A stretch of DNA of 50,379 bases from JBBRNH01 sp038230415 (GTDB taxonomy: Bacteria; Bacteroidota; Bacteroidia; Cytophagales; Spirosomataceae). Positions within the stretch are counted from its first letter, which is position 1; each line of letters starts with the position of its first letter. This document shows, one piece after another, positions 16,257 through 22,816 of the stretch. The translations under genes and the position numbers were made by a program. The notes beneath the pieces are model-generated. The model did no database searches, had not been told where the DNA came from, and worked only from the letters and a program-made list of their open reading frames with translations. The stretch is taken from assembly GCA_038230415.1 (NCBI GenBank), contig JBBRNH010000035.1, positions 1 to 50,379 of the forward strand, given 5' to 3'.

Positions 16257-17361
16257 ACGACAGTCTCGGTTTGAGGTTTCTCAATGTCAGGCCGATAAAC
16301 AATACCGTCATTCCCGCCAGTACCGCCGTGTCGCGCCAGAGACCGCCCAGCCCCGCGCCCTTAATCATGATTCCCTTCACGATGTTGATGAAATATTTGG
16401 CCGGAATGATGTTCGAGACAACCTGCAAAGGCCGGGGCATACTCTCGATGGGAAAAATAAACACCGACAGAAAAATGGTGGGCATAAGCATGATAATCAG
16501 CGAGCCGAACATGGCAACCAACTGAGAATCAACCATTGACGAAATGAGCAGCCCAATCGAAAGGGCCAGCAAAATGAAGAGCAACGTTTCGGCCAGCAGC
16601 AAGGGCAAACTGCCGTTCATCGGAATATGCAACAGAAACACGCCCAAAGCGATAATCAGGCAACCGTTCAGGAACGACAGCAACAGGTACGGCACAATTT
16701 TCCCGAACAGAATCTGTGCCTGATTCAACGGCGACACTAACAGCACCTCCATCGTGCCGACTTCCTTTTCGCGGGCAATCGTTACGGAAGTCATCATGGC
16801 CGATACCAGCAGCAGCACCATTGCCATCACGCCCGGCACAAACACAAATGCGCCCCGCAGTTCGGGGTTAAACACCATCCGCGAGGCCACCTCGATCTGC
16901 ATCGGCGGGGTGGCTTGCGGGCTTTGTTCGGCGGCATAGCTGCGGATAATAACGGTGGCGTAGTTGGTCAGGCTGATGGCCGTGTTTTGTTCGGATGCAT
17001 CGCTCACGAGTTGCACCTGCGCCGACCCGCCATGCTCGTAATCATTGGTGAAATTGGCCGGAAACACCACCGCCATTTTTATGCTCCCCTGCCGAAATGC
17101 CCGCTCGATGTCGGCGTAAGAACGCAGGTTTTGCCGCAACCTAAAATACCCTGATGACAACAGCCGGTTTGTAATCTGCTGACTATGAACGCTGTGATCG
17201 TTATCCAAGAGGGCGATGTTGGCGTTCTTTATTTCGTTGGTCAGCGCAAAACCGAACAGCAAAACCTGGGCAAACGGCAGTCCGAACAGAATTAGCAACG
17301 TCCGCTGATCGCGGAAAATGTGCAGAAATTCTTTTTTGACGAAAGCGAAAAAACGGTTCAT
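16255..17361 (-). CDS. ABC-2 type exporter permease (first)
   Basis: A 368-aa ABC-2 permease, a paralogue of its downstream neighbour: N-terminal helix with LLILFGLPFAQVLLFGFAL, a periplasmic domain (about 45-165), then five helices with the matching loop REKEVGTMEVLLVSPLNQAQILFGKIV. The two permeases share layout but differ in sequence, as expected for a heterodimeric channel. The ATPase gene ends 87 bases upstream, the intervening gap being an inverted repeat, so the operon is interrupted twice by repeats although all genes keep one direction. Confidence 0.9.
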   Translation of the reverse strand: MNRFFAFVKKEFLHIFRDQRTLLILFGLPFAQVLLFGFALTNEIKNANIALLDNDHSVHSQQITNRLLSSGYFRLRQNLRSYADIERAFRQGSIKMAVVFPANFTNDYEHGGSAQVQLVSDASEQNTAISLTNYATVIIRSYAAEQSPQATPPMQIEVASRMVFNPELRGAFVFVPGVMAMVLLLVSAMMTSVTIAREKEVGTMEVLLVSPLNQAQILFGKIVPYLLLSFLNGCLIIALGVFLLHIPMNGSLPLLLAETLLFILLALSIGLLISSMVDSQLVAMFGSLIIMLMPTIFLSVFIFPIESMPRPLQVVSNIIPAKYFINIVKGIMIKGAGLGGLWRDTAVLAGMTVLFIGLTLRNLKPRLS

Positions 17362-17365
17362 AGTT

Positions 17366-17450
17366 AGTGGTCAGTGGCAAGTAGTTAGTGGTAAGTTGCT
17401 TGCGCGTTGCTGTTTTTGCGTCAGCCGCTAACCGCTCGCCACTAACCACT
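17366..17450. repeat. inverted repeat overlapping the ATPase stop codon
   Basis: Arms 17366-17388 and 17428-17450 match at 19 of 23 positions (AGTGGTYAGTGGC / GCCACTAACCACT). The right arm covers two bases of the stop at 17449-17451. The element lies between the second ATPase and the first permease. Confidence 0.8.
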
Positions 17451-18180
17451 ATTTAGTTGATGTTCCCCGTGCTAAAATCTGAAAAACGCCGTCCATAGAA
17501 TCCACGTTGTAGGTGCGTTTCAGACCGGCGGGCGTGTCGAGGGCGTTGATTCGGCCATCCACCATAATCGAGACGCGGTTGCAGTATTCGGCCTCGTCCA
17601 TGTAGTGGGTGGTCACAAAAATGGTGGTTCCATTGTGGGCGGCTTCGTAGATCATGTCCCAAAATTGTCGGCGCGTGATGGGGTCAACGCCCCCCGTTGG
17701 CTCATCGAGAAACACCACTTTGGGGTCGTGAATGAGGGCTACGGCAAACGCCAGCCGTTGTTTCCAGCCCAATGGCAGTGAAATTGTCAGCGAATCGGCG
17801 ACGGTTTGAAGCGCAAGTGTGTTTAAAATCTCGTCGGTTTTTCGCTTGATGTCAGACAGCCGCAACCCGTAGATGCCACCGTAGAACCGGATGTTTTCGC
17901 GCACGGTCAGGTCGTGGTAGAGCGAAAACCGCTGGCTCATATAGCCGATGTTTTGCTTGATTTTTTCGGTCTGCCGGTACACATCGAACCCGGCTACTGT
18001 TGCCTCCCCCGACGACGGTTTTAGCAGCCCGCACAACATTCGGATGGCGGTGGTTTTACCCGCGCCGTTGGCTCCGAGAAACCCGAAAATTTCGCCCTCA
18101 TCCACCGAAAATGTAATCTCGTTGGTGGCGGTAAAATCGCCGAATTTCTTGGTCAATTTGTTCGTTATAATGGCTTTCAT
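17449..18180 (-). CDS. ABC exporter ATPase with intact nucleotide site but degenerate signature
   Basis: A 243-aa ATPase. Walker A GANGAGKTT, Q-loop region YMSQRF, Walker B VVFLDEPTGGVD and the H-loop TTHYMDEAE are all canonical, but the signature motif reads LPLGWKQ where LSGGQ is expected. Its partner, encoded just upstream with a 4-base overlap, has the opposite pattern. Together they would form one complete and one degenerate ATP site. It corresponds to one half of the fused ATPase YbhF of the enterobacterial YbhGFSR exporter (family knowledge). Confidence 0.92.
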   Translation of the reverse strand: MKAIITNKLTKKFGDFTATNEITFSVDEGEIFGFLGANGAGKTTAIRMLCGLLKPSSGEATVAGFDVYRQTEKIKQNIGYMSQRFSLYHDLTVRENIRFYGGIYGLRLSDIKRKTDEILNTLALQTVADSLTISLPLGWKQRLAFAVALIHDPKVVFLDEPTGGVDPITRRQFWDMIYEAAHNGTTIFVTTHYMDEAEYCNRVSIMVDGRINALDTPAGLKRTYNVDSMDGVFQILARGTSTK

Positions 18181-19082
18181 TTTGTCATCAGTTCCATAAA
18201 TGTATCCTCAATACCGGGCATAATCGGCTGAACAACAACGTCTTCGTGGTTGCGGCTGTGCAGGTAATCAACCACCGGCAGCACCCCGGTTCCGGGCCGG
18301 GCCGTGAGATGCACCGATTCGCCGAAGGCATAACAGGCATCGGCAAACGGAGCCTGTCGCAAATCCTGAATGAGCCGGTAAGTGCTGGTGGCCCTCACCG
18401 AAAAAAGTGGTTTCTCGAAGCGCGTCGTAATGCCCGTTGGCGTATCAACAGCCATAATTTTTCCGGCCTGAATAAACGCCACGCGGTCACATAAACCGGC
18501 TTCGTCCATGTAGGGCGTTGATACCAAAATGGTTAGCCCCTGTTTTTGCAGATTTTTGAGCATTTCCCAAAATTCTTTGCGCGAAACGGCATCCACGCCC
18601 GTCGTTGGTTCGTCGAGAAACAGCACATCGGGTTTGTGAATCAGGCAGCAGCAGAGGGCTAATTTTTGTTTCATACCACCCGATAGTTTCCCCGCCCGGC
18701 GACCGCCAAACAGGGCCAACTGCTCATAAATATCCCGAATCAGGTCATAATTGGCTTCGATGGTGGTGCCAAAAACGGTAGCGAAAAAGTCGAGGTTTTC
18801 GCGCACCGTTAAATCCGGGTATAGCGAAAACCTGCCGGGCATATAGCCAATGGTCTGGCGCAGGTATCGAAAATCCGTCACCACGTCACGACCCGATACC
18901 GTTGCCCGGCCCGCGTCGGGCAGTAGCAGCGTAACCAAAATCTTGAATAGTGTGGTTTTCCCAGCACCGTCTGGCCCGATCAATCCAAACAGTTCGCCGG
19001 GCTTCACCGAAAACGAGACCCTTTGCAGGGCGTTGACGGAGCCAAAGGATTTGGAGACGGTTTCGATGGTGATGGCGTTCAT
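18177..19082 (-). CDS. ABC exporter ATPase with canonical signature but no H-loop histidine
   Basis: A 301-aa ATPase with Walker A GPDGAGKTT, signature LSGGMKQ and Walker B VLFLDEPTTGVD. The switch position reads STPYMDEA, with Pro where the catalytic His normally stands. A C-terminal extension of about 75 residues (from FEKPLFSVRAT on) may contact the permease or adaptor. The start overlaps the HlyD-like gene stop (19079-19082) and its stop overlaps the second ATPase start (18177-18180), both 4-base junctions implying coupled translation. Confidence 0.92.
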   Translation of the reverse strand: MNAITIETVSKSFGSVNALQRVSFSVKPGELFGLIGPDGAGKTTLFKILVTLLLPDAGRATVSGRDVVTDFRYLRQTIGYMPGRFSLYPDLTVRENLDFFATVFGTTIEANYDLIRDIYEQLALFGGRRAGKLSGGMKQKLALCCCLIHKPDVLFLDEPTTGVDAVSRKEFWEMLKNLQKQGLTILVSTPYMDEAGLCDRVAFIQAGKIMAVDTPTGITTRFEKPLFSVRATSTYRLIQDLRQAPFADACYAFGESVHLTARPGTGVLPVVDYLHSRNHEDVVVQPIMPGIEDTFMELMTK

Positions 19083-20029
19083 GGCTTTGCTGTGTTGGCC
19101 GCGAACTGCACTTCGCCCGGCATCCCGATCTTCAGGCTTCCATCATTTTTAACGTTGATTTTCAGTGCGTAAACCAAATTCACCCGCTCGTCTTTGGTCT
19201 GAATTACTTTGGGCGTAAACTCGGCCTTGCCCGAAATAAACGCTACCGTCCCGTCGTAAGGCTTCATGGTGTTATTGGGCGCGTCAACCAGAACCGTTAC
19301 GTGCTGACCCACGTTCACGCTCACGAGTTGGTCGCCCGCCACGTATGCCCGGAGGATGATATTGCCCAAATCAGCGATTTTGTAAAGTGCCTTTCCGTAG
19401 CTGACTACCTCGCCCGGCTCGGCAAATTTTACGGTTACGGTGCCGGTTACGGGATTCACGATGCTTGACTTTTTAATCTGATCGTCAAGTTGTTTTACTT
19501 GCTCGGCCAACGGCCCCGCGTCGGCCCCAATACCGGCCCGTTGCGTACTCAGGGCTGATTTCTGGGCCGCCCGTTGCTGTCGGACGAGCGCGATTTGCCG
19601 TTCGATTACGGCTATTTGAGCCTGAATATCATCGAGTTGTTTAGCCGTTGCGGCCCCGGCATCGAGCAGGTTTTTGGTGCGCGTCTGTTCGCGTTGCAGG
19701 TTTTTGAGCTGCTGTTCCTGCACGGCAATCTGATCGGTGAATGTTGCCAACTGAACGGCAATATCCGGGTTTCGGGTAGCCACGGCGCGTTTGTTGGCGA
19801 GTAACTGCGCCCGGCGGAGTTGCAGTTGATCGGTGTCAATCTGCCCAACGGTTTGCCCGGTTTGTACGGTTTGACCTTCTTCGATGGCAAACGAAAGCAA
19901 GCTGCCCGTTGCCTGAGCGGACACAATGGTCTCGACAGCCTCGAAATTACCGTAGGCATCGGCGGTTCTTTCGTCGCTCGTGCAGGCTGTCAAGAGGATC
20001 AATGTCAATAAAACAAGTTTGTCGTTCAT
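19079..20029 (-). CDS. HlyD/RND-type membrane-fusion lipoprotein of the ABC exporter
   Basis: A periplasmic adaptor linking the ABC permeases to an outer-membrane channel. The ATG at 20029 gives a 316-aa protein with lipoprotein signal peptide MNDKLVLLTLILLTAC (Cys16 lipidated); the longer frame from 20110 would hide this signal and is rejected. Domains: biotinyl-lipoyl hairpin half (EEGQTVQTGQTVGQIDTDQL), a long coiled coil at about 70-165 rich in Gln, Arg and Ala, the second lipoyl half (IVNPVTGTVTVKFAEPGEVV), and a beta-barrel. It corresponds to YbhG. No TolC-like gene is in the locus. Confidence 0.92.
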   Translation of the reverse strand: MNDKLVLLTLILLTACTSDERTADAYGNFEAVETIVSAQATGSLLSFAIEEGQTVQTGQTVGQIDTDQLQLRRAQLLANKRAVATRNPDIAVQLATFTDQIAVQEQQLKNLQREQTRTKNLLDAGAATAKQLDDIQAQIAVIERQIALVRQQRAAQKSALSTQRAGIGADAGPLAEQVKQLDDQIKKSSIVNPVTGTVTVKFAEPGEVVSYGKALYKIADLGNIILRAYVAGDQLVSVNVGQHVTVLVDAPNNTMKPYDGTVAFISGKAEFTPKVIQTKDERVNLVYALKINVKNDGSLKIGMPGEVQFAANTAKP

Positions 20030-20107
20030 GGCTTTCTGCGTTTTCACCTTTCCGTACTCCTGTTTGGCAAACTGCCTAAACCAGCTAACAGGTATGATTA
20101 ATCGGCT

Positions 20108-20138
20108 CAAGGTTATTTAATCAATTGATTTAAACAAA
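20108..20138 (-). promoter_or_regulatory. efflux operon promoter overlapping TetR-type operator
   Basis: On the minus strand TTTG (20138-20135), 19 bases, then TAACCTTG (20115-20108), a 7 of 8 match to TANNTTTG with perfect consensus spacing, 79 bases before the HlyD-like ATG. The spacer lies inside the 23-bp element at 20123-20145. Confidence 0.65.
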
Positions 20139-20145
20139 CGATTAA
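20123..20145 (-). promoter_or_regulatory. putative TetR operator, copy 1
   Basis: A 23-bp element identical at 21 of 23 positions to 20811-20833 upstream of tetR itself. It contains GTTTAAATCAATT on the minus strand and covers the -33 to spacer region of the efflux promoter, a position that suits repression. Confidence 0.65.
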
Positions 20146-20163
20146 TAATAGATCAAAAAAAGG

Positions 20164-20775
20164 TCAGCGTTGCCGCAGATATCCCATAATCATTTCGGGA
20201 ACCATCGTTTTGCGCGTCTCCACAAATGCCCTGAAACCGGCATCGTCGAGGTCGCCGATGTAGGAAATAACGGGGTGGGCTACGAACGGAAACGCGATAT
20301 TGCCCATCAGTAAAATCACGAATTGTAGCGGCTCGATAGCCCGGATATTTCCTGCTTCGGCCTCGTCGCGGAGTTGTTGCGACAGCCGCGCTGATTTCAA
20401 TATGCTCTTTACGTCTAATTCTTTGAACAAGCTGGTGGAATTTTTACCAAATTCGGCCAGTACGAACTGCGGCATCAGCGGGTTATCCATCAGAAAATCA
20501 GTGTACTTATCCACGATCTTCCAGACTTTTACCTCCAATGGCGTTGCTTCGTTCAGCAACTGAATCATCGTGCCGAAGAACGATGCGAAGGTTTCCATAT
20601 AAATAGCCTTGAACAACTGTTCTTTGCTGCGAAAGTAGTAGTTCACCAAGGCAATGTTCACGCCCGCTTCTTCGGCAATCTGCCGGGTCTTGGTTCCGTC
20701 GTAACCATTGCTCAGGAATACCCGTTTGGCGGCTTCCTTGATTTTGGTTTCGGTATCGGGTGCATCGGTGGTCAT
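20164..20775 (-). CDS. TetR/AcrR family repressor of the efflux locus
   Basis: A 203-aa TetR-family regulator. The N-terminal helix-turn-helix reads RQIAEEAGVNIALVNYYFRSKEQLFKAIY, typical of AcrR/CecR-like proteins (CecR controls ybhGFSR in E. coli). The frame reaches a TTG at 20796, but this TTG lies inside the -7 element, so the ATG at 20775 is used. The ligand-binding half (from about 60) carries no recognisable specificity. It is upstream of, and in the same direction as, the efflux operon, with the same 23-bp element in both promoters, implying autoregulation. Confidence 0.92.
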   Translation of the reverse strand: MTTDAPDTETKIKEAAKRVFLSNGYDGTKTRQIAEEAGVNIALVNYYFRSKEQLFKAIYMETFASFFGTMIQLLNEATPLEVKVWKIVDKYTDFLMDNPLMPQFVLAEFGKNSTSLFKELDVKSILKSARLSQQLRDEAEAGNIRAIEPLQFVILLMGNIAFPFVAHPVISYIGDLDDAGFRAFVETRKTMVPEMIMGYLRQR

Positions 20776-20793
20776 AGCGTTGAGTTGATGAGA

Positions 20794-20826
20794 CAAAAAT
20801 AGTATTATTAAATTGATTTAAACGAA
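20794..20826 (-). promoter_or_regulatory. tetR promoter
   Basis: TATTTTTG at 20801-20794 (full TANNTTTG match on the minus strand) with TTCG at 20826-20823, 21 bases upstream. The start codon is 19 bases beyond the -7 box. Confidence 0.6.
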
Positions 20827-20833
20827 TGATTAA
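20811..20833 (-). promoter_or_regulatory. putative TetR operator, copy 2
   Basis: Second copy of the 23-bp element, differing from 20123-20145 at two positions. It begins 9 bases upstream of the -7 box, compared with 7 bases in the other promoter. On the minus strand it shows two TTTAA(A)TCA words in direct orientation. Confidence 0.65.
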
Positions 20834-20859
20834 AAAAACATCAACTTAATTCCCCCCAA

Positions 20860-21531
20860 CTACGCGGTTTTGTTCATCCGTCCCATCGCCGGTAGGGTCT
20901 TCTCATAATAGGTACAAAACTCCCGCAAGGCACACACTCCGCACTTCGGCGACCGCGCCACACACACATACCGCCCGTGCAGAATGAGCCAATGATGGGC
21001 TTTTGGCACCAACGCCTTCGGGATGTGGGTCATCAGACCTTTCTCAACGGCCAACGGCGTAGTGGCGGTTTTGGGCACTAATCCCAATCGGCGCGACACC
21101 CGGAACACGTGCGTATCAACAGCCATCGTCGGTTGGTTAAAAATCACGGAGGCAATCACGTTGGCGGTTTTGCGGCCCACGCCCGGCATCCGTTGCAAGT
21201 CGGTCACGTCGGCGGGAACCTCGCTGTTAAACTCATCGGTCAGGATTTTTGCCATACCGACTAAGTGCTTTGCCTTGTTGTTGGGATACGACACGCTGCG
21301 GATATACTGAAACACCTCGTCAATCTCGGCAACGGCCATCAGGTGCGGTTCGGGGAAACGGGCAAACAGCGCGGGCGTAACCAGATTGATGCGTTTGTCG
21401 GTACACTGTGCCGACAGAATCACGGCCACCAGCAATTCGTAGGGGCTGGAGAAATTGAGTTCGGTTTCGACTTCGGGGTAGTTTTCGGAGAAATAGGCAA
21501 TCAGCCGCCGGTAGCGTTCTTTTTTCAGCAT
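20860..21531 (-). CDS. nth: endonuclease III (DNA glycosylase/AP lyase)
   Basis: Removes oxidised pyrimidines from DNA and cleaves the abasic site. The ATG at 21531 gives 223 aa starting MLKKERYRRLIAYF, as in other Nth proteins; the longer frame to 21582 runs into the upstream terminator and is rejected. The helix-hairpin-helix LQRMPGVGRKTANVI holds catalytic Lys121, and AVDTHVFRV holds Asp139. The 4Fe-4S cluster loop has Cys190, 197, 200 and 206 in the C-x6-C-x2-C-x5-C pattern. Monocistronic, with a terminator on its 5' side. Confidence 0.97.
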   Translation of the reverse strand: MLKKERYRRLIAYFSENYPEVETELNFSSPYELLVAVILSAQCTDKRINLVTPALFARFPEPHLMAVAEIDEVFQYIRSVSYPNNKAKHLVGMAKILTDEFNSEVPADVTDLQRMPGVGRKTANVIASVIFNQPTMAVDTHVFRVSRRLGLVPKTATTPLAVEKGLMTHIPKALVPKAHHWLILHGRYVCVARSPKCGVCALREFCTYYEKTLPAMGRMNKTA

Positions 21532-21548
21532 CGTGAAGGGAGTACAAC

Positions 21549-21594
21549 ACAAAAACCCCGTTGATAGCCACTTGGTTATCAACGGGGTTTTTGT
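21549..21594. terminator. intrinsic terminator of the sigma factor operon
   Basis: Perfect 18-base arms 21549-21566 and 21577-21594, stem AACCCCGTTGATA type bordered by A5 and T5, 10-base loop. It lies just past the stop of the 83-aa gene (minus strand) and separates it from nth. Confidence 0.9.
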
Positions 21595-21603
21595 AATTCC
21601 TGA

Positions 21604-21855
21604 CTACCGCGCCATCCAGGTGAGGGCTGGCGGGTTGGGGTAGTGTTGCGAGTAGGCCAGAATATTCTGAACGGTCTGTTCGCGGGGCTTTCGCTCTACG
21701 CGGTTCAGCAGCGAGCAGGTGTCAAGTGTGTCCAGGAAAAACGTCATCAGGTCGGGTTCGGCCATCATCGTTTCTTCGATCAGCAGGTTTTCTTCTTCCG
21801 ATGTTTCTTCATAGACGTACCGGATCACGTCATCGTTGGTAAAGGTTTTTATCAT
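21604..21855 (-). CDS. small acidic protein overlapping an ECF sigma factor gene
   Basis: Not a recognised family. The 83-aa protein has an acidic N-terminal half (NDDVIRYVYEETSEEENLLIEE) and no membrane segment. Its start lies inside the sigma gene (26-base overlap in another frame), and both end at one terminator, so it is co-expressed. The position suits a soluble anti-sigma factor or a small regulator. The N-terminal pattern resembles the first helices of cytoplasmic anti-sigma domains, but it lacks the His-Cys-Cys of zinc anti-sigma factors. Function is inferred from context only. Confidence 0.75.
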   Translation of the reverse strand: MIKTFTNDDVIRYVYEETSEEENLLIEETMMAEPDLMTFFLDTLDTCSLLNRVERKPREQTVQNILAYSQHYPNPPALTWMAR

Positions 21856-22429
21856 AACTCACAGAACGTTTGCTCATCTGTTTGCGAAGATTAATCAACG
21901 CATAACGCATACGTCCCAAGGCGGTATTGATGCTGACCCCGGTTGCATCGGCTATCTCCTGGAAACTCATTTCCTCGTAGTGCCGCATTATCAGTACTTG
22001 CCGTTGTTGCTCCGGCAATCGCTGAATCAACTCCCGCAGGTGTTCGTGGGTCTCCTGCCGAATCTGAACCGACTCGACCGAATCCTCGGCAAACTCAAGC
22101 GTGTTGAATACACTGCTTCCGTCTTCAAACACCACGTTGGGGTAGCGTTTATCTTTTCGGAAATAGTCAATTGCCAAGTTATGGGCGATTCGGATGATCC
22201 AGGGGAGAAATTTTCCTTCTTCGTTGTACCTGCCCGATTTAATGGTTTCGACCGCTTTGATAAACGTATCCTGCATTAAATCTTCGGCCACGTACTGGTC
22301 TTTCACGATTAGATAAATCGTGGTATAGACTTTCGACTTGTGGCGTTGTACTAACTTGGCGAAGGCTTTTTCGCTACCGCGGATGTACAGAGAAATCAGC
22401 TCACTATCAGTTACCTGGGCTTTTTCCAT
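21830..22429 (-). CDS. ECF-type RNA polymerase sigma factor (sigma-70 family)
   Basis: A 199-aa alternative sigma factor. Region 2 is clear (AEDLMQDTFIKAVETI, GKFLPWIIRIAHNLAIDYFRK, core-binding and -10 recognition), followed by a linker and region 4 with the helix-turn-helix MSFQEIADATGVSINTALGRMRYAL. It overlaps the small acidic gene downstream. A histidine kinase gene is divergent across a 387-base gap. The regulon cannot be predicted. Confidence 0.93.
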   Translation of the reverse strand: MEKAQVTDSELISLYIRGSEKAFAKLVQRHKSKVYTTIYLIVKDQYVAEDLMQDTFIKAVETIKSGRYNEEGKFLPWIIRIAHNLAIDYFRKDKRYPNVVFEDGSSVFNTLEFAEDSVESVQIRQETHEHLRELIQRLPEQQRQVLIMRHYEEMSFQEIADATGVSINTALGRMRYALINLRKQMSKRSVSYDKNLYQR

Positions 22430-22816
22430 TTTCAGTAAGACAATTAGGTAACGTAGAGGCTTGTTTCGATAGTGTACGGCGGTTGGTTTATGTTGTAGCG
22501 TTTTTTGTAAGCGGCTTCAAAGTAACTTCCTCTGTCTGACTTTTGCAAGTACCTACACGGAAAATTTTCAGTACGGATTTCCGGCAATAGCCAATGATTG
22601 TTCTAAACTATGCACAATTAGTATGCCTGAAATTTGCCGAAACGGGTATTGCTTGGAACAAAAATCTGATAATACGTTTAAAATCTGCCCTCGTTGTGTT
22701 GCCAAAATTCGGTTCACTCCGACTAATCAGCTACAAAAACTTCATACGGGCCACTGAGTAGTTTTTCTAAGAAACCGCTAATTTCAGCCTCCCAAACCAC
22801 CAATTTGCCCGATGCG
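22430..22816. other. 387-base divergent intergenic region
   Basis: AT-richer than the flanking genes and between divergent sigma factor and histidine kinase genes, so it should hold both promoters. Only partial -7 matches are seen (for example TAGTTTTT at 22759-22766). No ORF, hairpin or repeat stands out. Confidence 0.5.
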
